NCBI GenBank assembly: GCA_028753945.1
Contig: JAPNXP010000010.1
Coordinates: 189,042 to 253,041, forward strand
Length of the DNA: 64,000 bases
Source of the DNA: Hexactinellida sp. DTS-2022
Taxonomy: Eukaryota > Porifera > Hexactinellida
Direction of reading: 5' to 3'
Position 1 is the stretch's first letter. Each line of letters starts with the position of its first letter. The position numbers and the translations under genes were made by a program. The notes under the pieces were generated by a model, which had not been told where the DNA came from, ran no database searches, and saw nothing but the letters and a program-made list of their open reading frames with translations. This document shows positions 11,940 through 22,199 of this stretch, in pieces.

Positions 11940-14900
11940 CTATAAGTTCGCATCTTTCGGTTTGAGATATTCTTTAACGTCTTCGTGTCCGAAAAGAATC
12001 GCATCTTTAATCGGTGTCTGGCCCCACCTACAGATTGATTCCCAATAAATGCTAATAAACGAATGTATTGTTAATTTGTACTACCTGTCAATGGGATTGG
12101 GATTGACTCCAGCTTTCTCAATCAGAAACTTCACAATAGAGAGTGCACCTAACAGAACAGAGTCATAGCTATACCCGCGTGTCGCCACTGGCTTACCTTC
12201 TGCCGCTGCAATATGCAGACAGGTCCGTCCGTCGTAATCAGCAGCGTCGAAGTTATACCCAGCTGAGAGGTATCTACGGTGTTAAACAGAGTTAATTAAA
12301 TCTACAAATAAAGCAGTAATAAATAGTTAGGTTACCGGTGCATTGAGCCCAGAGATCCATGTTGCACAGCAAACAGCATTGTAGTAATTCTGTGTTCCTA
12401 TTGATATTAATATGTGTGTTATAAAGCGAGTGTTTTAGAGAAATCAGCATTAACAAACCTCAACGGAGTTCCTCCTAATCCGAGGGTTCTTGTGATCTTT
12501 GTCACGCGAAAAGTCATAGTTATGGAAATTGAACCTCTCAACTAGTTTCTACCAAACAACCCCAATAATTACACAATAAACTTCAACTCTACCATTGACA
12601 AACCTCCATAAACTTGACCCCCCTAACGCTATTGCTCCTGGAATCCAGAGGAGGGGACCATGTACATATCCCCATCACGTTAGGGATCACAGCCATTACA
12701 AATCCCGATACAGAAGACTTAGCAGGAAACCCCACCTATAAGCACAAAGCGATTATTAAGCAGAATATCTTAAACAGAGATAGAAAGGGAGCATCCCTAT
12801 ATGTAGCGGTCTATTTCTAGACGATCTATAAAAACCCAATACAAACTAAGCCAAAAAAATTTAAACCGTCTCTAAATTATGTAGACCAAAATCCCTGCCG
12901 TCTATGGGTAATAGTAATTTATGTTAAGCTTAAGAAACCTGGTCTATTTCTAGACGGTCTACATATAAGTTATTTCATAGAAAGGAGAGGAGAGTTAACC
13001 TTGAAAGCAAACATGCCGGAGTAATTGTACAGTCCGCATGAATTCATCATGCTGAGTGTGTCTCTAACGGCAATGGAGTTAAGAATCTGAGAAAACAAAC
13101 AGTAAACAGAAGATATCATACATTGTACTTGTAACGCTAAATACTCACTCTTTCTCCTGTCAAGGGACAAACGCCGTCATTAGCAAGTGAGCCTGCGATT
13201 ATTGACAGTTTTCCACAATCCACAAGTGAAGAAGACAGCTATAATTAGTAGCATTTCAACAACCAATAAGCAGAATCTATCAAATCCTACCTGGAAGTAA
13301 AGGTCACATATCTCTTTGAGTTTTATGTTCTTAGCATAACACTATAGATAAGAAAATCAAATTGGACAGAAATTTATGTATTTATTAGTTCCTATTTACC
13401 TTGTTTTCTCGGAGAAAGTATGCGAGAGCATAGTTCCTATCAGCGTGTTCTCTCTCGTAAATAAACCTATGCAATTCCAGATCAGAGACAGTAATTAATG
13501 TAATTATATCCAAAATGTAATAGAACTTACGTTGGTAAATCTATAACTGTGTTTCCACCTCCACACAGCTTGTTCAGTTGGCTTATCATCTAAATGTATG
13601 GAATAATTAAAGCTATTGTAATAGTGCAAACAAGTACAAATAGTAAATAGGATGTCTCACATAGCCGATCCTATCTGGGAGTGGTTGGTTGGGCTAATAA
13701 AAAGAAAGAATTTACAAATCAGAATTAATATCACAATCATATATGATTAATTACTCACTGCTACTAATGATGACAACACCAGGGCTCCAGAATTTATCAT
13801 TGGATTGTGAGGCAGGCCTAGAAGAATATCAAACTTATTAATTACATTTCTCAATTAGCAACAAGTAATGCAGCCCCCTAACCTTTGGCGTTCAGCATTA
13901 ACTTATCGTACCCGAACCCACTCGGTTCATGTCCTATGAAACTATGCACCAAATCTTCCCCGAGGTCTGTCAGTGCTATTGCGTACATGAGAGGATTCAC
14001 AACTTGCTGGATCGAAGTCTTATCGTCGTAGTCTCCAATAGAGAGCCTCTGTCCGTCCACAGTGCAGAGCGACAGACCGAACTTATTCGGATCGAGTCTG
14101 GCCAGTTGTGGGGTGTGGCTAGCGTTCTCTCCCCCGCGGATGTTCTTGACGTCATAGAACAGATCGGTGAGCTCCTCGGCGAAGAGATCGAAGTCGTTTA
14201 TAACGCTGCGGCCCTGGAAAGTGCTCACAATCACATCGAGCACCGGGTTGATTAAACTAAGACACACAACATTAATACAATATTGGTATAGCTAATTCCA
14301 TGACATACTCTCTGAACGTTTGGAATGTACACTGGCCGTCATGCTCTCTGATTATAACATCAATCTCCTTGGTGATAGGGGCGAACCTCGGGTCTTTGTT
14401 TACGATAATCCCATGAGACTCCAGTTCCTGGGACAAACAATACATTAGCAATAATAATTAATTAATTAATTAATCTACATATGTGTATAAACAAAGTACC
14501 TCGATGAACTTGAGTATGCGAATCTTTCCGTCATCCGCGTAAATGTGGAACAGAATCTCATCGATATCTTTGGGCTGCTCGTTGTCGGAGATCTGGAATT
14601 TCTGACTGAAAGACTTTTCCTTTGTCAGAGAGCGAAAGTAGCCAAGATTCTTATAACTGTACAACATGTAAATAAACAATTGATAAAACAGTTCAAATGA
14701 GTGTTAGGGGCCGTTCAAACGCTACGTAATGATTCCAAGGGGGTGGGTGTTAAATAATGTGTGACAAACAATAATTCTTGTACTACAAAAGTGACCAAAA
14801 AAGTGTGACATAAGGAGGGGGGGGTCTAATTTCGGGAATTTGCGTTTCGTACGTTTGAACTCTTACCTCCTCTTCTGAATGCGAGGGAGGGGACTGTCCG

Positions 14901-15007
14901 GCTTGAACAGGGGAGAGCAGACCCCTGCTGGAATGAACTGGGCCGTGAGAGCGTGGCGGAGTCGACAGATCGTGCTCACGTGTGTCAGCGAGGTGGTAGC
15001 ACGCCAT
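11940..15007 (-). CDS. GLS: Glutaminase family protein with ankyrin tail; catalytic dyad missing
   Basis: Seventeen exons with consistent phase: 15007..14867, 14649..14500, 14427..14309, 14256..13883, 13817..13759, 13693..13661, 13589..13531, 13466..13400, 13341..13291, 13238..13149, 13086..13000, 12735..12604, 12548..12459, 12397..12336, 12273..12197, 12148..12085 and 12027..11940; 580 residues. The glutaminase domain is clear: STFQGRSVI, CTVDGQR, HNPMINSGA, EREHADRN, CGLYNYSG and VGFPAKS. It is followed by ankyrin repeats as in animal KGA-type enzymes. The segment aligned to human QSCVKPLKYAIA reads QQVVNPLMYAIA, so Ser286 and Lys289, the nucleophile and its partner, are Gln and Asn; human Tyr249 appears as His. 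The equivalents of Asn335, Glu381, Asn388, Tyr414, Tyr466 and Val484 remain. The fold is probably intact but hydrolysis unlikely. No mitochondrial presequence is evident at the N-terminus used; an upstream exon cannot be excluded. Confidence 0.9.
12798..12966. mobile_element. MITE family F in glutaminase intron 11
   Basis: Both ends carry the TAGACCGTCTA-type motif: left tatgtagcggtctatttctagacgatctata, right ggtctatttctagacggtctacata. A close relative lies at 56981-57128 in the citron kinase gene. Boundaries are approximate. Confidence 0.7.
14706..14861. mobile_element. MITE family G in glutaminase intron 1
   Basis: Inverted ends GGCCGTTCAAACGCTACGTAA and the complement of GAGTTCAAACGTACGAAACG. 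The core contains TTGTACTACAAAAGTGACC. A relative is at 31341-31493 in ABCC10. Confidence 0.65.
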
Positions 15008-15399
15008 AGCGAGTTCATATCCACAAGCTAATCGATAGAACCAGGAGAGAACAGATAATGAGAGTCGAGTAGATTGAAACAGTTTACAGTAGTCGGCTTA
15101 TAATGTTAGGTTGTACGGGCATGCTCTAGCTTTATAACTTTGCAGGTTGTTGTTGTTATTATGTAATAGCGATTATGCAGTTTAGCAGACTTATGAAAAT
15201 GTAATTATAGAATATACATTTTCTTATAGTAATGACAGTGCCAAACCGATTCGAAATAAACCTATCATAATAACTCGTCATTATAACGTACATATAAACC
15301 AGACAGTACTCCTACACAATCAGTGAATCAAAAAGGAGACTTCATAATCATACACCATGTTGCAATTCATATAATTATATTAATGACATCGAATTCGTG
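15008..15399. other. Intergenic region between glutaminase start and CDK5RAP3 stop
   Basis: An AT-rich 392-bp gap containing no ORF or repeat that I recognise. It presumably holds the glutaminase promoter and the CDK5RAP3 3' UTR. Confidence 0.5.
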
Positions 15400-16818
15400 T
15401 TATAAACGGTTAATTTCTCCCACAATATTAACTTCTCTATTCTCAAGTAATGCTGGAGCTTCATTTTCAAATAGTTTTTTAAGATATTTGCATTCTGCGA
15501 TAATCTGTTCGATCCTTTTAGTGTAGCTTAGTAGTGTTCTTACCAAACTTGTTAACGTTTGGTTAACAACTTCCATCTTATCTCCATTTTTCCTGATGCT
15601 AGCTTTCAAGTTGATAATTTCCCCTTGAAGTCTAAGGCTATATGGCTTAGAACGTAATAATTTATAAGCCTGCTGTATTTGGGGTGAATTCAATCGAATC
15701 TTAACTTGTTTCAATGTTAGCAACATCTCTGAAATTTGAATCGTATCTACTTTCTCTAGCTCTTGCATTAACAGGGTTGTCTCTACTAATTGCGATAGGG
15801 AAAATACGTCTCCAATTGAGTCTGATATTTCCAATTCTCTCTGTTTTAAGAAATGCTCCAATTCAAATAATTCGTTTATAAACTTGTGCCGAAATGCAAG
15901 ATCATTAACAAGTGGGAAAGTATCAATTCTAGTTGCACAATCTGCTATATTAAGTTCTTCTTGTGGATCTACAATTTCGATGCCATAACTAAGCTCAGCG
16001 ACAGAAGAACCATGGGACTGCTCATAAGTGATTCGCGAGTCGAGGAAGCTAAATATTTCCGTTAACAGAGGCAACATTTTGTTGGTTACCAAATCTTCGT
16101 TGTTTTCTACATGCCAAGCTTGTATAAATTTAAGATAGTAGTCTTTAACTGGTCGAAGATTATTCACGATATCTGATTGCAACAAATCTAACATTTGACG
16201 TTTTCCATCATCAATCAAACCAGAAATCGCGAAATTCCACACTTCCTGTTTGCTAAAGTCGCTTTCAACACTCAGTCCCAATCCAGAGCAAGTTCTACTA
16301 TACCTTTCGTTCTGGCTGTCTCGGAGACGAGCTAAGGAATTTATTTTCAGATTCGAAGCTTGTATTTGTTGGTTGATTCGTTCCTTCTGCTTGCGCCAAT
16401 AAGGGAGCTCGTATTTCAGATTATTCGCGATTAAGTACCCGCTCTCTCCCACATGCAACCAGCCCTTCTTGTATTCATTCAGAATATTAAACCAGGTTTT
16501 GACGTTTTGAGAGGAATAAGTGCCAAGTAGGTCGGTTGCATCTCCTTCTTTGGAGAGGAAATATTCGAACACCAGCTTACACGCAAAATAAGGCGCAAAG
16601 CTACATTCAGACACACCATAGCCAACTTGCAGTTGGGGTATGCTCTCAATTAATGAATCAGGGAGGGAAGAGATTTGTGGGGAAATTAATTCCTCTTTAA
16701 TTTTCTTAACCGCGATTAGCCAATCTCTCTGTAAATGGTTCCTCTGTACTAACCATTCAGATATCTTCATGCACTGAATGTCAATAGGAAATGTGGGCAT
16801 AGGGAACGCTTCAGCCAT
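15400..16818 (-). CDS. CDK5RAP3: CDK5RAP3 (C53/LZAP), UFMylation and ER-phagy factor
   Basis: Intronless, 472 residues (human about 506). The N-terminus PIDIQCMKISEWLVQRNH matches the family start. YSSQNVKTWFNIL, LPYWRKQKERI, NELFELEHFLKQRELEIS and C-terminal REVNIVGEI align with conserved stretches. In animals the protein works with the UFL1-DDRGK1 UFM1 ligase at the ER. The middle disordered region of human CDK5RAP3 carries several IDWG motifs that bind UFM1 and ATG8-type proteins. Here the corresponding region (about 265-300) is short and no DWG or IDW occurs anywhere in the protein. Upstream of the ATG is a TTCTCGTGTAG sequence that could be a splice acceptor in the 5' UTR. Identification is strong despite divergence. 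Confidence 0.85.
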   Translation of the reverse strand: MAEAFPMPTFPIDIQCMKISEWLVQRNHLQRDWLIAVKKIKEELISPQISSLPDSLIESIPQLQVGYGVSECSFAPYFACKLVFEYFLSKEGDATDLLGTYSSQNVKTWFNILNEYKKGWLHVGESGYLIANNLKYELPYWRKQKERINQQIQASNLKINSLARLRDSQNERYSRTCSGLGLSVESDFSKQEVWNFAISGLIDDGKRQMLDLLQSDIVNNLRPVKDYYLKFIQAWHVENNEDLVTNKMLPLLTEIFSFLDSRITYEQSHGSSVAELSYGIEIVDPQEELNIADCATRIDTFPLVNDLAFRHKFINELFELEHFLKQRELEISDSIGDVFSLSQLVETTLLMQELEKVDTIQISEMLLTLKQVKIRLNSPQIQQAYKLLRSKPYSLRLQGEIINLKASIRKNGDKMEVVNQTLTSLVRTLLSYTKRIEQIIAECKYLKKLFENEAPALLENREVNIVGEINRL

Positions 16819-17003
16819 TTCACAATCTCAATTCTACACGAGAATACTATTATTTTAGTCTATTTACTAAGTAGGTATTTTAGATAGCAAATATTTGTTT
16901 TATTAGTAGGTACGTAACAAATTTCAGGAAAATTTATCTCATAATTAAAGTACGCATACAAGGTAATATGATTCACAAGTAAAAATGTTCTTTTGGTGAA
17001 CAC

Positions 17004-17348
17004 TTACTGGATTTTTTTCTTTTTAACGTTCTTCTCTTCGCCAAGTGGTTTATCTCTCTCTCTCTTCTTCCTGCTATTATTCAATCGCTGAGCTTCCATC
17101 TCTATTTCTTTCTCGCGCTGTTTCATCCGTTGTCGTTCCTTTTCTACTTCCTTAAGGAAGGGGTGTGATTGTCCGAATTGTAATTTGACGGATCTCGAGT
17201 TATCAACAGTGATATCTTTATATAGAATTTTAGCTGGTCGGCACTCCCTTGATGGCTCAAAATTTGCTAAAAATGTAGAATTGCACATGTGGAGGCCGGA
17301 CAAGAAGTCAGAAAGGTTCTTTCTCCTTTCGGCCTCTCTAGCTGTCAT
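17004..17348 (-). CDS. Small lysine/glutamate-rich protein of unknown family
   Basis: ATG at 17348 opens 114 codons. Residues 1-60 hold an order-prone segment (KNLSDFLSGLHMCNSTFLANF then PAKILYKDI). The C-terminal half is a charged helix rich in K, R and E ending in a KKRERDK...NVKKKKIQ nuclear-localisation-like tail. I do not recognise the family. The frame stays open upstream of the ATG through VTTTLLPILASQVK, so an earlier exon is possible. The stop overlaps a GTAAGT, so a downstream exon is also possible. It is 185 bp upstream of CDK5RAP3 on the same strand. Confidence 0.5.
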   Translation of the reverse strand: MTAREAERRKNLSDFLSGLHMCNSTFLANFEPSRECRPAKILYKDITVDNSRSVKLQFGQSHPFLKEVEKERQRMKQREKEIEMEAQRLNNSRKKRERDKPLGEEKNVKKKKIQ

Positions 17349-17399
17349 CTTAACTTGTGAAGCGAGAATTGGTAATAAAGTTGTGGTCACAAATTTGGA

Positions 17400-19830
17400 A
17401 TGGTAAGTCCTCCTATTTATCAGATGCTAAAGGATTGAAATTAAGACATCGAGAAAGGATTGGTGGATTTATCGAATGCCTATAAACTCAGTTTTATTGT
17501 ATGAAATTGTGGTATCCATATACGTATGTAATTTATAGAAGATTGTATTTATTTTGGGATTTCTTGCTAAAATTGGAGTAGGAATAAGATTTCTGTTTTA
17601 TTACTAGTTTATCAAGTGAATTTAGTTATCAGATTTGAGATAAGTAAATATACTCAGTAATCAAAAATATGAAAGTAATTATTCCTTAAATGCTCTATTC
17701 TCTCGGTTTCTAACTATTTTTGCTTCATTAAAAAGCATTTTCATAGAAAAATATTTGATTGTAATGTAAAAACATGATTTACTGCCATGTTCTACGTGAT
17801 ACGCTGTTTGTAACTAATCTACAAATTTCCTAGAATAAATGAACATACTATTATTATTCCAGCATTTTCCTGGACATAGAGTCAACGAAAAACATTCGAA
17901 AAATGAGTGGGAAAGTAGAATTAAATTAATGCACTCATCCCACGAGCTATTCGTTACTTGTAAATTGATTGAGAATATTGAATAAATCATCGCAATATCT
18001 CTGTCTCTTTGAGCAAATCATGTACAACTAGATGGAGGTTCAACGTCACTACAAACTTCTGTAGAATAAAAACTATATTTTCCAATTAATAGACACTCTA
18101 TTAAAAAAGAATAAAACAAATTAGCAACTCAACCAAAGGTTAATTTATATTTTATAACATAGCTAAGTTTTAAATTTGTAAGATTATCGCAATAATGTAG
18201 TGTAAATTAATGAACTTAAAAATATGAAAGGACGAAATTATAAAACTGGAACCAAAATCATCACATCTGACAAACTTTTTAGAGAGAAAAGATGCGTTAC
18301 ATAGAAAGAAGATTTTAATTAGAAAATTAAACATAAAAGCGATTATCGGTTTGTACAAATTAACAGTTGCTACGTATTAAAAACGGCAACAAAAGTTATT
18401 ACCAATCACATTGTAAAATACAAAGGTTGCCATTTTAATGTGGGTTGCATTGAATCACTTTAAAATGATCAGCAATTGCACAATTCAAGCATTTTCAACT
18501 AGCAAAGCAATAAGATAACACAGAAAATCGTTTGCTAAATAAGGTAGGGAAATAGAACATATCCACCTTACTGCTAGTCTGCTAATGGGTGTAAAAACCT
18601 TGAAAATTGATATTTTGATGCATAAATAAATTGAGTTCCTTGCGTTATCTATCGGCTATCCGTTATACAGATTCTATCCAAATTATAAGAACCATCCATG
18701 AGAGTATTTAACATATTAGAAGCTGTATAGCTTAAAGGTCAATCAATGGGATTTTCTATGAAGAACAAGAATTGAACTACTATGTATTAAGTGTTGGGAC
18801 AAGCTGCTGTACACTAGGTGGGGTTTGAAGAAGCTAACTTATTCTGGCACATAAAACGATTATTACTCTCTATAAGATCGGAAAGAGCAAAAGGAAAACA
18901 TAGGCAGTTAAACTTGAAGCCCACGCTACGAATGGAAATCTTGAGTAAGGAATAATAGAAATCCTGTAATTTGTTCACAGTAATAAGTGTACGACAATCT
19001 CAAGTCATAGTTAAAAGTAAAGTGAGGTTTTAAAGGTGTAGGGTAAGTTTTCGAGGTTGAGTCATGAGAATTCGTTGCTAGGCTTTGGTAATTGCAAATA
19101 GAGTCATTTAACTTGAATGAGAGATTTTCTAATTAACATTAAATGCTATTATTCGAACAAATTTATTTATATGAGTATATTAAAATGTTGTTTAGAACGA
19201 ACAAACTGGTTCAAATTTAAGTTTCATTAGCATAGATATTCACCAAATCTAACTATTCAAGTTATCCCACATAGACATCTGTTTCCTTATTTACGTGGGT
19301 CTTAACATTAGTAACAATTTCCTAATATATTATGATAATTAACGCTCGTTAATGGATCGTTATGCGCAAATTAGAAGCTTTATGAATTAAACTAACTTAT
19401 GATTTATGAACTTCTTATCAAGTGAATAAATTTAAAATAACTAAATTAAGTAAAATACTTTCAAACAATTCTACGTAGAACACTGATATAATTTCGGGAG
19501 CTGATTCCTAAATAAGATTAAAACAATATTAATTAACTTATAGAATATCAGAATCCATTATGAAACACTCATTTCACATGTTTCACAGGAGGGATTCCTC
19601 TAATCAAATTCCAAATGAATCAACGCAGCCGAGTGCAAGTAAGTTGAAAGCACTAAATCCCTTATCATGATACGACTAATAAAGGTCATAATTTCGCAAA
19701 GTATATTTAATAAAATAACATAGATGTAACAACAAGACACTTGTTTGATAAAATTGTCATGCAATATTGCTTGATTATTGGAATCAAACAATCATAAAAC
19801 AGTCTCTATAAATCTTTATGTATAAATTGG
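17400..19830. other. AT-rich gene-empty region
   Basis: About 2.4 kb without a credible ORF on either strand; the few short ORFs have low-complexity, non-conserved translations. I see no terminal inverted repeats or tandem repeats. It could hold distal regulatory sequence or unannotated non-coding exons. Confidence 0.5.
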
Positions 19831-19846
19831 CTTATTCTCTTCAATT

Positions 19847-20734
19847 TTATTTGTCCTTCTTCAAATCCTCAATCGAAAGGTAATCCTTTGTCACCAGGTC
19901 GGGATTAGATTTATGCTGTAGCAGTAATCTTATGATATCCTCGTTTTCCCAGTAATAAGCTGCGTGTAAGGGGGTCCAGTTCTCGTTATCCTTGGTGTCT
20001 ACCGCTATTAGTTTATTCTCCAATAAGTAAGTGGCAAGTTTCTTGAACCCGTAAGCTGCTGACAGATGGAGAAGCGTTCCTTCGTTTGAGATGAAAATTG
20101 TTTTCAGGAAAGTGTCAACTCGATCCTCAATCACTGCGGCTTTCAGGCGAGCCAAAAGCGAAATTTCAAAGTTTTCCTTTACTTTTGCTTTGTCGTAGCG
20201 ATTAAGCACTGCTTTGATTTCTTCATTATCAGTCAGGTCAATTGGGAACTCATCATCGAGGTTGAGAAGACACGGATCAGCGTTGTACTCCAGGAGCAAC
20301 TTGACTATATCCAAGGCGTTCTGACTGCAGGCGACATGCAATGGAGTCCATTCGTCCGCGTCTTTGACGGAGGAGTTTACACCTCTCTTCAGAAGCAGGT
20401 CTACCATGGGGAAGTTCGAATCGAGACACGCTTGGTGCAGTGGGGAAATACCAGAGGTGCCAGTGGCGTTCAGAGAATGCAGACTCAGAGAAGACATTAC
20501 AGCCTGTGCGTCCTCAATGATATCCTCGCGAATGGCAGAATTCAAAATGGTCATATTGTCGAAAGAAACTCGCCTCTTCTGAAGGGGTTTAGGGAAGGAA
20601 TTGGTGGTAATACTGTTTATACTGAGCTTAAGGGGAATCGTGGATGTGGTGTACGTCTTTCTGTCGCGACGTGCACAAGTTATGGTCTTTTGAAGGGAAC
20701 CTTCACTGGCTTTTTTGTGAATATAAAATTCCAT
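19847..20734 (-). CDS. Short MYPT-like protein phosphatase 1 regulatory subunit
   Basis: Intronless, 295 residues. KRRVSF at residues 53-58 is an RVxF PP1-docking motif placed just before an ankyrin array, the arrangement of the PPP1R12/PPP1R16 (MYPT) family. Ankyrin repeats follow: SPLHQACLDSN, WTPLHVACSQN, then a spacer, GTLLHLSAAYG and WTPLHAAYYWEN. The break between repeat pairs matches MYPT. The basic N-terminal 50 residues are unconserved. The protein stops after the ankyrin array, so the long phosphorylated C-terminal region of MYPT1 and the CaaX tail of PPP1R16 are absent. Likely role: targeting PP1 to a substrate. Which paralogue is unclear. Confidence 0.75.
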   Translation of the reverse strand: MEFYIHKKASEGSLQKTITCARRDRKTYTTSTIPLKLSINSITTNSFPKPLQKRRVSFDNMTILNSAIREDIIEDAQAVMSSLSLHSLNATGTSGISPLHQACLDSNFPMVDLLLKRGVNSSVKDADEWTPLHVACSQNALDIVKLLLEYNADPCLLNLDDEFPIDLTDNEEIKAVLNRYDKAKVKENFEISLLARLKAAVIEDRVDTFLKTIFISNEGTLLHLSAAYGFKKLATYLLENKLIAVDTKDNENWTPLHAAYYWENEDIIRLLLQHKSNPDLVTKDYLSIEDLKKDK

Positions 20735-20759
20735 TTTTCGATGAAAATGTTATTTTAGT

Positions 20760-22190
20760 TGAAAGCAGTACGTTGTATATAGTATATAATCCACATATCA
20801 ACTCATCTCTTTATATACTTACTGAGTAGCACTGGAGTACTGTTAGAGCAGAGTGGAATCGAATTATATGGACACGATTATTGGAATAGAAGACCTGAAG
20901 CAAATGCTCATATGAACTCAATTATTGCTAATAATATTATAACATAGGGTTCGTTACATTATTAAGTTACCCTTGTTTAATAATGAAGCATAAGATATAG
21001 TTACAAGACTTCAAGTATTGTAAAAATATGCAAATTCAGGTTAGTATTGCAAGAGTTCAACCAGGCGCGAATCACGCTCCTAGAGAATCATAGATTGGCA
21101 TTTGTTTACATCTAGGTATTAAAATTTTTGAAAAAAATGATTTTAAATGTATAAATTCAGGCGTGTACTATGGTATTTTTGTCCATAGATAAAACCTTGA
21201 GGAAATACAATAACTGCGAGACGTTCCGTAAATAGAATAACTACGTAAGACAGCATATCAGTTTGTCAAATCGAGCCATAATTCTTATTATCGAAATCAG
21301 CGAGTGATATCTTAAGAAGTGTATTAAGTCCAATTAGTGAGTGAATTAATTAACGACTGAAAATAACCCAATCCTTCGAACATTTGTACGAGGCTGTGCC
21401 AGTCAATTCTCATAAAAGTATGCAAACTAACCACATAGAAATATTCTCAGATTTCACAGATGTCCGCTTAACTTAAGATTAAAATTAAAATATCTTAATA
21501 TTGGGGTTTTCTATATAGATATGGTATATTATATTTGTCAACTACTATCATTGGAAATTAATAGAAACTGATTGACGTAATTAAGTAGAAGTAATTAACA
21601 ACGGGTAGTTCATAACTAAGAGCTAGGGGTATTGATTTCAGAGTGAAGTAGTGTTTTAATAACGTTTTATAAGTATTCCAATTAGAGGCAGGACGATGAT
21701 ACAGTTTGGATCAGCAACAAACAAGAATAACAAAATATATATCAACGTAACTATTACACTTCAAACTTTCTCACTATAGGGTCATAATACACCTAATAAG
21801 GTACTTGTAATATTCCTGAGAATATTGCCCAATAAATTGATAATCAACTTCTAGCTAAAGACAGGATTTCATGGTTTCAAACAAAGGAAATAAAACTGCT
21901 CTATCAAAAACAAATCTACAGTTGAAGGTCAAAGCCACATCAATTAATACCATCAACTTTTATTACTTTTAATAACATAATTTATTAATAAACTACCCCG
22001 TAAACAGCAGAAGAGATGTTAGTGACATCTATTTTTTAATTGTCAAAAAAATTAAACCATAAATGATATAACAAATCACATAATTGGAACAACAGGAAAA
22101 TGCCCGCAACAGAAATTAGAGTCTAAATGCTGTGGGCATCAAGCAGCAAGAAGTGCTGATCAAAAATAAAAATAGTACAAGTGTATATAA
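20760..22190. other. AT-rich intergenic region
   Basis: About 1.4 kb with no credible ORF or repeat. It lies between the RANGAP1 stop and the start of the MYPT-like gene. Confidence 0.5.
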
Positions 22191-22199
22191 ACGAAATAA

